DNA from: OFTM10 sp964196195
GTDB taxonomy: Bacteria > Actinomycetota > Acidimicrobiia > Acidimicrobiales > Aldehydirespiratoraceae
Direction of reading: 5' to 3'
Length of the DNA stretch: 64,000 bases
NCBI GenBank assembly: GCA_964196195.1
Contig: CAXMSE010000038.1
Location: forward strand, 15,137 to 79,136
Under the pieces are notes generated by a model. That model ran no database searches, had not been told where the DNA came from, and saw only the letters and a program-made list of their open reading frames with translations. The position numbers and the translations under genes are program-made. Below, piece after piece: positions 51,278 through 59,654 of the stretch. The first letter of the stretch is position 1. Every line of letters begins with the position of its first letter.

Positions 51278-52917
51278 CAGGCATCCTCCCCATCGTTGTC
51301 GGCTTCGGCGGAGTCGAGGAGGGGGGCCTCTGACACCACACGAGCGGGCGGCTCAGTGAAATTGGCCACGGGGGGCGGGGACGAGGTGTTCCACTCGAGT
51401 GAGTGTCCATCCCAGGGATCGGCCCCTGCCGCCGGGTTGGAGGACCGGAAGGAAGCAAGGAACCCGCCCAGGGCATAGACCATGCCACCGGCGATAATGA
51501 ACCCACCGGCGACAGACGCTGTGAGCAAGGGGTCGACCACGTCGCTCCCGGTCTCGAAGAGCAGGAGGTCGGGGGCATCGTAGAAACCGGCGACCACATC
51601 GGCGGCACCAAGAAGGGTTGCGCCGGTGAGCAGGGCGAGAATAGCAATCCGACCGTGTTCGGAGGCAACGAGCTTGCCGCTGATCTTCGGCGACCAGAAC
51701 CACACCCCGGTGAGAGCGGCAGCCACCGCTGAGAACACCACCAGGTTGAGGATGCCGGTGATGGCCGACGTGCCGGCGAGGTCGAGGGGAGCGATGACCC
51801 TCACGGCCCCACTCGCGACACCACCGAACAGCAGGACCGCAGCAGCCAGCGCACCGTGGAGGTGGGCCGGAGGCCCGCCGGTGGGCTTCTCGCCTCTGAA
51901 CAGGGTGAACAATGAGCCACCGAGAACACCGAGCACCGGCACCACGGCCAGGAGGCCGAAGGCGACGAAGACGACATCTTCGGTGGAGTCGAAGAAGTAG
52001 GGCTGCGACCAGCCGCCGATGGCCACGAACCCGAAGAGTCCCACCATCACAACCATCAGGGTGTGATCGGCCTGGCGGGTCTTCGCATAGGCGGGGACGA
52101 CAGAACCGATGACACCGAGCACGGGGATCGCGAACGCGTAGATCTGGGGCTGCTCGACGAGCCAGGCGATCTGGGCGTAGATCGCTCCGGATGCCTCCGG
52201 ATCACCCAATGTGAGCGGGCCACCTCTCAGATCGACATACATGAGGATCAGGTTGGCTATGGCCACCGGAAGAGTGAGGAGCCATACCGCCGATGCCACG
52301 AGCATCGACCAGGCAAACAGGGGAACCCGCATCAGGTTCATTCCCGGAGTGCGCAGCGACACGACCGTGGTGGCGATGCATACCGCAGCGATCAGGAGGG
52401 CCACGATCACCATGCCGGTGCCCACCAGGGTGAGGGCGATCGCGTCGGCTTCATCGCCGGTGACTCCGTCGAGCGCACCCCAGCCGCCGCCGGCCAGCAC
52501 AGAGACGATCGTAATGCCGGCGCCGAGCAAGAAGCTCCAGACCGCAAGCAGAGCAGCACGAGGGAAGGCGATGTTGGTGGAACCGACCTGCATCGGCACC
52601 ACGAGAGTGGCCAACCCGACAAAGAGAGGCATCACGACCAAGAGGACCATGCCCAGGCGGTAGAGGGTCCACATCTGGAAGTAGGAGTTTTCCCCGCCGA
52701 AGAAGCTCGTAGTGGCGGGCTCGGCTCGTTCCAAGCCCACGAAAGTGCCGAGGATGGCGAAGGCCACCAGCAGCACCATCGCGACGAGAATCCACATTCG
52801 ACCTATCCGCTTGTGGTCGGTGGTGGAGATCCAGTCGTAGAGGCCATGCGCGGCGCTGGGCGCCGCGGCCGGGGTGTCGGCCACAGCAGGGGCCGGCGGA
52901 GACTCGGTCATCGTCAT
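51277..52917 (-). CDS. Subunit I paralogue of cytochrome c oxidase lacking all heme and copper ligands
   Basis: 546 residues with the helices and many invariant non-ligand residues of subunit I (STTDHKRIGRMWI, PMQVGSTNIAFPR, SLRTPGMNLMRVPLFAW, FWSPKISGKL, DPWDGHSLEW). Against the ctaD product in the same operon, the His positions are changed: His 94 to Tyr 86 (WTLYRLGMV), His 273 to Gln 256 (EQPQIY, Tyr kept), His 322/323 to Gln-Pro (GWSQPYF), His 408/410 to Ile and Asn (GILNLVVF). The K-channel lysine is also absent. It cannot bind the usual cofactors. GGAGG about 10 bases before ATG 52917 sets the start. First gene of the leftward operon. Confidence 0.85.
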   Translation of the reverse strand: MTMTESPPAPAVADTPAAAPSAAHGLYDWISTTDHKRIGRMWILVAMVLLVAFAILGTFVGLERAEPATTSFFGGENSYFQMWTLYRLGMVLLVVMPLFVGLATLVVPMQVGSTNIAFPRAALLAVWSFLLGAGITIVSVLAGGGWGALDGVTGDEADAIALTLVGTGMVIVALLIAAVCIATTVVSLRTPGMNLMRVPLFAWSMLVASAVWLLTLPVAIANLILMYVDLRGGPLTLGDPEASGAIYAQIAWLVEQPQIYAFAIPVLGVIGSVVPAYAKTRQADHTLMVVMVGLFGFVAIGGWSQPYFFDSTEDVVFVAFGLLAVVPVLGVLGGSLFTLFRGEKPTGGPPAHLHGALAAAVLLFGGVASGAVRVIAPLDLAGTSAITGILNLVVFSAVAAALTGVWFWSPKISGKLVASEHGRIAILALLTGATLLGAADVVAGFYDAPDLLLFETGSDVVDPLLTASVAGGFIIAGGMVYALGGFLASFRSSNPAAGADPWDGHSLEWNTSSPPPVANFTEPPARVVSEAPLLDSAEADNDGEDA

Positions 52918-53103
52918 CGTTTGTGGGGTCCTCCGACAATGACCGAAGCGCGCGCTCCGGTCACCGGTGAAATGCGTTCGTGGTGCACCCGGAGAGCACG
53001 GGCGCATAGCCGGGGGCGATCCTACAGTGCGACGGGGTCCCCCATGGAAACCGGGCGCCATGTTTTGCGCCAGAGCGGCCGGTGAACCACCGACAGCCAG
53101 GGG

Positions 53104-54000
53104 TCAGACGCCGTTACGAACGATCTCGTCGGCGGCCATCGCCGCGAAAAGCAGGGTGATATAGGTGATCGACCATCCGAACAGTCGCATGGCCAGAGCC
53201 GGTTCGGGCCGCCTCAGCACCTGCACCGCGAGTCCGGTGAAGATCGCCCCGAGCACCACAGCGGCACTGGTGTAGACCCAGCCCATCCCCGCCACCGGCG
53301 TGAAGAGCAGGGTGAGCGCCCACATCGCCAGGCTGTAGAGCAGGATCCTTACCGCGGTGGTGTGCAGGCTGGCCACGACGGGCAGCATCGGCACCTCGGC
53401 CGCCTCGTAGTCTTCGCGGTAGCGGATGGCGAGCGCCCAGAAGTGGGGAGGCGTCCAGTAGAACATCACTGCAAACAGCACCACGGGGGGCCATGCCAGC
53501 TCGTTGGTGACCGCAGACCAACCCACGAGTACCGGGACCGCACCGGCCGCCCCCCCGATCACGATGTTGCGGGTGGAGGTGCGCTTCAGCCAGATCGTGT
53601 AGACGAAGACATAGAACAAGGTGGCGCACACCGCGAGCACCGCCGACAAAAGGTTGACGAACCCCCACAGCCAAGCAAACGCGGCCACCTCGATGGCCCA
53701 TGCGAACACGATGGCCTCACGGGGACTGACCTCACCGGTTACCAGGGGACGATTCTTCGTGCGTTCCATCAGGGCATCGATGTCGCGATCGACGTGCATG
53801 TTGAAGGCGTTGGCGCCGCCGGCGGCGAGCGTGCCACCGATGACGGTGGCGATCATCAACCAGACTGACGGGATCCCACCTTCGGCCACCACCATGGTGG
53901 GGACCGTGGTGACCAACAAGAGCTCGATGATGCGCGGCTTCGTGAGCGCCACGAACGCCATTGGACGCGATCGGGGACGCTGGGTGGATTGGGCTCGCAC
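53104..54000 (-). CDS. ctaB: Protoheme IX farnesyltransferase (heme O synthase)
   Basis: 298 residues, UbiA-type membrane prenyltransferase. Adds farnesyl to heme B to make heme O. NAFNMHVDRDIDALMERTKNR and the later DxxD-like RYREDYEAAEVPMLP are the diphosphate/Mg sites; LTKPRIIELLLVTT is the usual start. GTG start at 54000, 56 bases from the divergent ctaA. It supplies the oxidase operon that begins 190 bases further on. Confidence 0.95.
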   Translation of the reverse strand: MRAQSTQRPRSRPMAFVALTKPRIIELLLVTTVPTMVVAEGGIPSVWLMIATVIGGTLAAGGANAFNMHVDRDIDALMERTKNRPLVTGEVSPREAIVFAWAIEVAAFAWLWGFVNLLSAVLAVCATLFYVFVYTIWLKRTSTRNIVIGGAAGAVPVLVGWSAVTNELAWPPVVLFAVMFYWTPPHFWALAIRYREDYEAAEVPMLPVVASLHTTAVRILLYSLAMWALTLLFTPVAGMGWVYTSAAVVLGAIFTGLAVQVLRRPEPALAMRLFGWSITYITLLFAAMAADEIVRNGV

Positions 54001-54056
54001 CGATTCAGGCTACGGCCGAGACGGTGAGACCCGCCAGCTAGCCCTAACGTCGGAGC

Positions 54057-54983
54057 ATGACTCGTAGCTCCCTGTCCCCCGAGCGCTACATCACCTACAC
54101 ACGCGCCGCCCTCTGGTCGCTGGCGATCATTGTCGTGAGCGGTGGTGCCGTGCGCCTCACCGGTTCCGGCCTCGGCTGTTCGGATTGGCCCAACTGCCAA
54201 GAAGACCAACTCGTCGCAGATCTCGAATACCACGCCCTGATCGAGTTCGTGAACCGCCTGTTCACGGGCCTCGTCACCGCCGCTGTGGTGATGGCTGTAC
54301 TCGGATCGCGGCGACGAATCCCTTATCGCCGCGATCTCACATGGTGGTCGTGGGGCCTGGTGGCCGGTGTTGGCGCCCAGGTTGTGCTCGGAGGCCTGCT
54401 CGTCAAGGCAGATCTCGATCCCCGCTTCACGATGGGCCACTTTCTACTCAGCATGATTCTCGTCTGGAACGCGGTGGTTCTCCAACACAAGGCCGAGGAG
54501 TCCGACCACGCGACCCCCGGCCCTCGCGCACCCGGCGATCACCTGCAGTACGCCATGCGCCCCTGGGGGAGAGCGGTGCTGGCGCTCGGCACCGTCTTGC
54601 TGGTGACCGGAACGATCGTCACCGGAGCGGGCCCCCACAGCGGCAGCGACGATCCCGACGTGGCCGCCCGCCTCTCCGTCAACATCCGAGAGGTCACCCG
54701 GATCCACAGCATCGTCGCCATCTGCCTCCTCGCACTGGTGGTGTACGTGATCCGTCGGGCCAGCGAGGCCAACCGCGCCGACGTGCGCGATCGGGCCGTG
54801 TTGGTGGCAGCTCTGCTGGTCATCCAAGGCGTCATCGGCTACCTCCAGTACTTCAACGGCGTGCCCGTGTTGTTGGTGGCCGTGCATCTCACCTTCGCTA
54901 CTCTTACCTGGATGGCAATCGTGCGACTCGAGCTGGTGGCGAGCGAAGCGGTGCACATCCGCACACCGACCCCTGTGGCGTGA
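54057..54983 (+). CDS. ctaA: Heme A synthase
   Basis: 308 residues, eight helices. Oxidises heme O to heme A. Conserved His are in [19 protein letters not shown] segments ([12 protein letters not shown]), [28 protein letters not shown] and [13 protein letters not shown]. The CSDWPNC pair of cysteines after helix 1 is typical of Bacillus/actinobacterial CtaA. Its stop overlaps the clpS start (GTGA). Confidence 0.93.
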   Translation: MTRSSLSPERYITYTRAALWSLAIIVVSGGAVRLTGSGLGCSDWPNCQEDQLVADLEYHALIEFVNRLFTGLVTAAVVMAVLGSRRRIPYRRDLTWWSWGLVAGVGAQVVLGGLLVKADLDPRFTMGHFLLSMILVWNAVVLQHKAEESDHATPGPRAPGDHLQYAMRPWGRAVLALGTVLLVTGTIVTGAGPHSGSDDPDVAARLSVNIREVTRIHSIVAICLLALVVYVIRRASEANRADVRDRAVLVAALLVIQGVIGYLQYFNGVPVLLVAVHLTFATLTWMAIVRLELVASEAVHIRTPTPVA

Positions 54984-55267
54984 CCGCCCCTCTCGCCACA
55001 CCCGACGTCGACACAGGTGCGCAGGTGTCGTTCGATCGCCCGTGGAAGGTGATCTGCTGGGACGACCCCGTCAACCTGATGTCGTACGTCAGCTTCGTCT
55101 TTCGCAAGGTGTTTGGGTTCTCCAAGGAGAAGGCGCATCGCCTGATGATGCAGGTCCACACCGAAGGCCGAGCGGTGGTCTCTTCGGGGAATCTGGAAAA
55201 GGCCGAGCTCGACGTCTTTCGCCTTCACGAACACGGCCTCTGGGCCACCCTCGAAAGGGACAACTGA
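54980..55267 (+). CDS. clpS: ClpS adaptor protein
   Basis: 95 residues. Delivers N-end-rule substrates to ClpAP/Clp[42 protein letters not shown] and [20 protein letters not shown] match the ClpS fold, including the substrate-pocket Asp-Asp-Pro-Val-Asn. GTG start overlaps the ctaA stop; its stop overlaps the DUF2017 start (TGATG). Confidence 0.93.
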   Translation: MTAPLATPDVDTGAQVSFDRPWKVICWDDPVNLMSYVSFVFRKVFGFSKEKAHRLMMQVHTEGRAVVSSGNLEKAELDVFRLHEHGLWATLERDN

Positions 55268-55746
55268 TGCTCAGGCGGCGGTTCAAGTGGAAGGGCGGTC
55301 GGGTCGTGGTCGAAATCCCACCCGACGAACAGGAGATGTTGCGCCACGTCCTGCCCCAACTGCGCGAGATGTTGATGGCCGACGACGACCCCGCGTTGCG
55401 ACGACTGGCCCCTCCGGCCCGCCCCGACGACGAAGAGGCCGAACGCGAATATCGCGACATGGTGGGCGACGACCTGTTGCGCACTCGGCTCGAAGCAATC
55501 GAACTCGTCGAGAACGGCATCGAGGGCGCATCCCTCGACGAGGATCAGGTCGGTGCCTGGATGCAGAGCCTCAACGCCCTGAGGCTGGTGCTGGGCGAGC
55601 GTCTCGACATCGACATGATCGGCAACGAGTCCCTCACCGACCTCGATCCCGACGATGATCGGGCACCGGTTCTCGCCCTCTTCGAATGGATCGGATGGCT
55701 GCTCGAGCAGTTGGTCGACGCCGCGATGAACGAGTTCGGCGACTGA
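55267..55746 (+). CDS. DUF2017 family protein
   Basis: 159 residues, acidic and soluble. FKWKGGRVVVEIPPDEQEML, then LRRLAPPARPDDEEAEREYR and a C-terminal helical region (FEWIGWLLEQLVDAAMNEFG) are the DUF2017 pattern. This family is regularly found directly downstream of clpS in actinobacteria, so it probably works with Clp proteolysis, but its activity is unknown. The TGATG overlap with clpS suggests coupled translation. Confidence 0.85.
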   Translation: MLRRRFKWKGGRVVVEIPPDEQEMLRHVLPQLREMLMADDDPALRRLAPPARPDDEEAEREYRDMVGDDLLRTRLEAIELVENGIEGASLDEDQVGAWMQSLNALRLVLGERLDIDMIGNESLTDLDPDDDRAPVLALFEWIGWLLEQLVDAAMNEFGD

Positions 55747-55755
55747 ACGAACCCG

Positions 55756-56592
55756 TCAACCGTCGACGGGCCACCAGAAGCCGCCGGCGGTCCCTGGTCC
55801 GGTGTGGGCCGCGATCGATGGACCCACCCGGTAGCGCACCATGTCGACCACCAGATCCGATGCTTGTAGGCGCTCCTCGATCCCTTCGGTGAAGGGCAGG
55901 GTGGCCGGGTCGGCAAGAGAGACGCCAGCACGAACCGGCACACCATCGGAAAGGAACGGTGCCACCATCAGGTCGCACAACTCGTCGACGGAGCGGCCCG
56001 TTCCCATGACGTCGATGGCAGTGCCGAGGCCACCGAGAACCAGCACTCCATCGGCGTCATCGGGAAGATGGAAATCGAAGCGGCCTCCCAGGCGGGCGAA
56101 ATCGAGAGCTTGCAGGATGAACGAGGTTCCGACGTTGGGGGCCATCTTCGCGGCGCGTTCGGCGGCCTCGATCGCCGACCCCCCTTCCGCCACGACGGCA
56201 CCCGCTTCCCAGACGCATGATGAGACACCGAACGACGCGGTTCCGCTGTCGACGATGTGGACATCGGCAGCGACGAAGTCGGCCGCGATGTTGGCGCTGT
56301 TGATCGTGCCCGACACATCGGCGGCCACGTGGATCGAGATGATCTCGGTGGCACCAGCCGCGATCGCATCGTCGTAGACGGCGCGAAAGTCTCCCGGACT
56401 TGGTTGTGATGTGGTGACGTCGGGAGACTGCCCATCGGCGAAGCGGGGCCAGAAATCGTCGGCGAAGAGATCGACGCCTTCACGGAAGTCGTCACCGTCG
56501 ATCGTGACCGTTACCGGCACGACCCGAACTCCGAACCGTTCGACGAGGGAAGGCGGGATCTGGGAGGCGGAGTCGGTTACGAGGGCGATCAT
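55756..56592 (-). CDS. DegV family fatty-acid-binding protein
   Basis: 278 residues. ALVTDSASQIPPSLVERFGV, TTSQPSPGDF, ISIHVAADVSGTINSANIAA and VDSGTASFG are the DegV signature. Family members (FakB) present a fatty acid to the FakA kinase. The next gene upstream in the transcript is plsY, which uses acyl-phosphate, so a shared lipid role is likely. ATG at 56592 overlaps the plsY stop (ATGA). Confidence 0.88.
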   Translation of the reverse strand: MIALVTDSASQIPPSLVERFGVRVVPVTVTIDGDDFREGVDLFADDFWPRFADGQSPDVTTSQPSPGDFRAVYDDAIAAGATEIISIHVAADVSGTINSANIAADFVAADVHIVDSGTASFGVSSCVWEAGAVVAEGGSAIEAAERAAKMAPNVGTSFILQALDFARLGGRFDFHLPDDADGVLVLGGLGTAIDVMGTGRSVDELCDLMVAPFLSDGVPVRAGVSLADPATLPFTEGIEERLQASDLVVDMVRYRVGPSIAAHTGPGTAGGFWWPVDG

Positions 56593-57230
56593 GGCGAGAA
56601 CGTCTTCTCCAGGGTGGCGTTGTAGGCGTCGACCCGGTGCCGTTCGGCCCGGAATCGTTCGGCGATGACAAGGGAGGAGGCAGCCGCCGCAAGGGGCAGA
56701 CCGATGGTGGGGACAGTCCCTCCCGGGTTCGGCAACCCTCGTCGCCACCATAGAATTCCGCACCCCACCCAACTCACACTGGCAACCGAGGTTGCGGTAC
56801 GCGTCCGCTGCTTGAACCACGGGATAGCGGATGTGGCCACCCCCACCAGGAGATCGATGGGGAGATAGCCGGGGAAGGTACCGATCACCTGGCCGATGCT
56901 CGTGGCGACACCCTTGCCACCAGTACGCCCCGGCGGGTGGCAGTGGCCCACCACCGCGGCCACGCCGGCGAGATGAGCACCCGCGTCGCCGGCGACACCA
57001 CGGCCGACCCGAGCCGCGAGCACGCCCTTGCCGACATCGGCAGAGGCCACGGTGAGACCCCATTTCTTCCCGAGTACGTGGCTGGCGTTCATCCCGCCCG
57101 GATTGCCGGTGCCGTCGGAGTGCAGGTCGCCCTCACCGCCCGCGAGTCGGGCCGCTAGATCGGCCGACGGGAAAGAGCCGATCACGTAGCCGGCCACCGC
57201 AGCCAGCAACACTCGTCGCCGCGATTGCAT
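56589..57230 (-). CDS. plsY: Glycerol-3-phosphate acyltransferase
   Basis: 213 residues, five helices. Transfers acyl from acyl-phosphate to glycerol-3-phosphate. Conserved segments: VIGSFPSADLAARL (motif 1, usually GSIPFG), GTGNPGGMNASHVLGKKWG (motif 2), HCHPPGRTGGKGVATSIG (motif 3). The ATG at 57230 gives MQSRRRVLLAAVAGY. In one unit with degV. The LAARLAGGEGDLHSDG region is close to the usual family spacing. Confidence 0.88.
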   Translation of the reverse strand: MQSRRRVLLAAVAGYVIGSFPSADLAARLAGGEGDLHSDGTGNPGGMNASHVLGKKWGLTVASADVGKGVLAARVGRGVAGDAGAHLAGVAAVVGHCHPPGRTGGKGVATSIGQVIGTFPGYLPIDLLVGVATSAIPWFKQRTRTATSVASVSWVGCGILWWRRGLPNPGGTVPTIGLPLAAAASSLVIAERFRAERHRVDAYNATLEKTFSP

Positions 57231-57293
57231 CGCCGCGACGCTAGTGCCACAGAGGCCGTAAACTGTTCGCTCGGTCGAATCATCGGCCGTGTT

Positions 57294-57369
57294 GCCCCCT
57301 TCGTCCAGCGGCCTAGGACGCCGGCCTTTCACGCCGGTAACACGGGTTCGAATCCCGTAGGGGGTACCA
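57294..57369 (+). tRNA. tRNA-Glu (TTC)
   Basis: 76 bases including encoded CCA. Acceptor stem GCCCCCT/AGGGGGT (first pair G-U), anticodon stem CCGGC/GCCGG around loop CTTTCAC, T-arm ACGGG TTCGAAT CCCGT. First of three tRNAs within 350 bases. Confidence 0.97.
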
Positions 57370-57440
57370 ACGGGACAAGGGTTGTGAACCTGGTTTCACG
57401 GCCCTACCGTTCCAGGTTCGTTCGGGTTTCTCGAACGAGT

Positions 57441-57518
57441 GGTCCCGTAGATCAGTTTGGAGTGATCGCCACCCTGTCAAGGTGGAGGCCGCGGGTTCAA
57501 ATCCCGTCGGGACCGCCA
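57441..57518 (+). tRNA. tRNA-Asp (GTC)
   Basis: 78 bases including encoded CCA. Acceptor GGTCCCG/CGGGACC, anticodon stem CCACC/GGTGG with loop CTGTCAA, T-arm CGGG TTCAAAT CCCG. Discriminator G, as expected for Asp. Confidence 0.97.
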
Positions 57519-57564
57519 TACAGCCCTCAGTGGCTGCGGTGTGACAGCTCCGTGCTGTTGTGAG

Positions 57565-57637
57565 GGTCGGGTAGCTCAGTTGGCAGAGCGTCCGCCTGAA
57601 AAGCGGAAGGTCACCGGATCGACGCCGGTCCCGACCA
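57565..57637 (+). tRNA. tRNA-Phe (GAA)
   Basis: 73 bases with no encoded CCA. Acceptor GGTCGGG/CCCGACC, discriminator A, anticodon stem TCCGC/GCGGA with loop CTGAAAA. The T-loop reads ATCGACG, so position 54 is A instead of T. Confidence 0.95.
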
Positions 57638-57643
57638 CTCTCA

Positions 57644-57672
57644 CGACGACCCGACCTCGTGTCGGGTCGTCG
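57644..57672 (+). terminator. Terminator hairpin after tRNA-Phe
   Basis: A perfect 12-bp stem CGACGACCCGAC/GTCGGGTCGTCG with a 5-base loop, followed by CCATTTCA. It would end the tRNA transcript and may also serve the convergent malic enzyme gene. Confidence 0.75.
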
Positions 57673-57701
57673 CCATTTCAGGGCTCGGTTGGGGCGCTCA
57701 C

Positions 57702-59069
57702 TCAGCCCCGCAACACTCCCCCGAGAACGGCGGCGTCGGCCACCCGAGCTGCCACCTCCGAGGCGACCCCCTTGTCGAACACCGACGGCACCACACACTC
57801 GGCGCTGAGATCGTCTTCGTCGACGCAATCGGCGATGGCATCGGCCGCCGCGACCTTCATGGCCTCGGTTACCGAGTGGGCGCCGACATCGAGAGCGCCG
57901 CGGAAGATCCCCGGGAACGCCAGCACATTATTGATCTGGTTGGGGAAGTCGGAACGTCCCGTGGCCATCACCGCGGCGAGCCCGTCGGCAGCCTCGGGGC
58001 GGATCTCTGGCTCTGGGTTGGCCATGGCGAACACGATCGGATCCTTGGCCATCGACCGGACGTCGGCCGCATCGATCAGGTTGGGCGCCGACACGCCGAG
58101 GAATACGTCGGCGCCGGCGAGCACCTCGCTCAGGGTGCCGGCCTTGCGGTCTGGGTTGGTGTGGGCCGCAAACCACTCTTTCGCGGGGTTGAGACCATCG
58201 CGACCGGTGTGCACAGCGCCGAGCCGATCCACGCCCACCACCTCTCCAGCGCCCGCATCTCGGAGGATCTTGCCTATTGCCACCCCTGCAGCACCAAGGC
58301 CGGAAATCACGATCGAGATGTCTTCCATCCTCTTGTCGACGATCTTGAGGGAGTTCTTCAGCGCCGCCAGCGCCACCACGGCGGTTCCGTGTTGGTCGTC
58401 GTGGAACACCGGAATATCAAGAGCTATCTTGAGTTGCTCTTCGATCTCGAAGCAGGCGGGAGCAGCAATGTCTTCCAAATTTATCCCGCCAAATGCAGGT
58501 GCAATCCGCATCACAGTTTCGATTATTTCGTTGGGGTCTTTCGTAGCCAGGCAAATAGGAAACGCGTCGACGCCTCCGAACTCCTTGAACAGCAGCGCCT
58601 TGCCTTCCATGACCGGCATGGCCGCGGCCGGTCCGATATCCCCCAACCCGAGGACCGCGGTGCCATCACTCACGATCGCAACCGTATTTCGCTTGATCGT
58701 GTATTTGTGGACGAGCGACGGGTCGTCGTGGATGCTCATGCACACTCGGGCGACACCGGGCGTGTATGCCATCGCCAGATCATGAGCATCGCCCACTGAG
58801 CAGAGGGGCAGAACTTCGATCTTTCCGCCCTCGTGCAGGCGGTAGGTGCGATCCCACCAGTCGAGCACCGACACTCCCGGCGTGGCACGAACCGCCTCCA
58901 CGACGTCGCGTCCGTGCTCCTCGGACCGGCAGTGAACGTCGATCAGACGCACAACAGTGGGCCCTTTTGCTTCAAAGCCAGAGGCGCCGGCGATGTTTCC
59001 GCCCGCCTCCCCCACCGCAACCGCGAACCGACCCAGGGTGCCGGGAACGTTGTCGAGGGTGACTCTCAT
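57702..59069 (-). CDS. NAD(P)-dependent malic enzyme with N-terminal ACT domain
   Basis: 455 residues. Decarboxylates malate to pyruvate. The N-terminal ACT domain (1-80, VTLDNVPGTLGRFAVAVGEAGG) implies an amino-acid or other effector. The catalytic part has YTPGVARVCMSI, GLGDIGPAAAMPVMEGKALL, FHDDQHGTAVVALAALKN, a Rossmann motif ISGLGAAGVAIGKIL and MANPEPEI. Start is the ATG at 59069; an ATG 45 bases upstream is possible. Lies opposite the tRNA cluster. Confidence 0.92.
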   Translation of the reverse strand: MRVTLDNVPGTLGRFAVAVGEAGGNIAGASGFEAKGPTVVRLIDVHCRSEEHGRDVVEAVRATPGVSVLDWWDRTYRLHEGGKIEVLPLCSVGDAHDLAMAYTPGVARVCMSIHDDPSLVHKYTIKRNTVAIVSDGTAVLGLGDIGPAAAMPVMEGKALLFKEFGGVDAFPICLATKDPNEIIETVMRIAPAFGGINLEDIAAPACFEIEEQLKIALDIPVFHDDQHGTAVVALAALKNSLKIVDKRMEDISIVISGLGAAGVAIGKILRDAGAGEVVGVDRLGAVHTGRDGLNPAKEWFAAHTNPDRKAGTLSEVLAGADVFLGVSAPNLIDAADVRSMAKDPIVFAMANPEPEIRPEAADGLAAVMATGRSDFPNQINNVLAFPGIFRGALDVGAHSVTEAMKVAAADAIADCVDEDDLSAECVVPSVFDKGVASEVAARVADAAVLGGVLRG

Positions 59070-59246
59070 CGAAATCGAATAGGCGGCAGTTGGCGCGTTT
59101 CTCACCCCATGCACGCTATCTGTCAGCCGTCACCAACCCAGCACGTGAGTCGCCGTCGTAAGAAAGGCGCAGCCAAATGAGATCGTGAATCATCATCCAA
59201 ATGCGGCTATGGACCACCAGCTCGATATACCGCTACAATCCGAGCC

Positions 59247-59654
59247 ATGGCACCACGTTCCGGACACAAGATGACCGACGATCACAAGGCGGCGTTGGCC
59301 GAAGGACGAGCCCAAGGTCGCGCCGTGCGTGCCTACCTGGAAGCTCTCGAAACTCACAGGCCGAAGCGAGGCCGCAAGCGCACGCCCGAAACAATGCGGG
59401 CCCGGATTGCCGCGATCGACTCCTCTCTGGCCGAAGCCGACCCGATGGCACGGCTGCAAATGGTGCAGGAACGGATGGATCTGAACCAGTCAATCGAAGC
59501 CGCCGAAACCAAGGTTGATCTCACTGCCTACGAAGACGCCTTCGTATCCGCAGCCCGGGCATATGGTGAGCGCAAGGGCATCAGCTATGCGGCCTGGCGT
59601 GAGGTCGGTGTTCCTGCGGCGATGCTCACGCGCGCTGGGGTCAGTCGCAGCTGA
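59247..59654 (+). CDS. Basic small protein, possibly nucleoid-associated
   Basis: 135 residues. MAPRSGHKMTDDHKAALAEG is followed by a basic patch (HRPKRGRKRTPETMRARI), a coiled-coil-like middle (LAEADPMARLQMVQERMDLNQS) and a C-terminal helix-turn-helix-like segment (YGERKGISYAAWREVGVPAAML). The shape (basic region, dimer helix, small C-terminal domain) suggests DNA binding, but no named family is recognised. Monocistronic, convergent with purB. Confidence 0.65.
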   Translation: MAPRSGHKMTDDHKAALAEGRAQGRAVRAYLEALETHRPKRGRKRTPETMRARIAAIDSSLAEADPMARLQMVQERMDLNQSIEAAETKVDLTAYEDAFVSAARAYGERKGISYAAWREVGVPAAMLTRAGVSRS

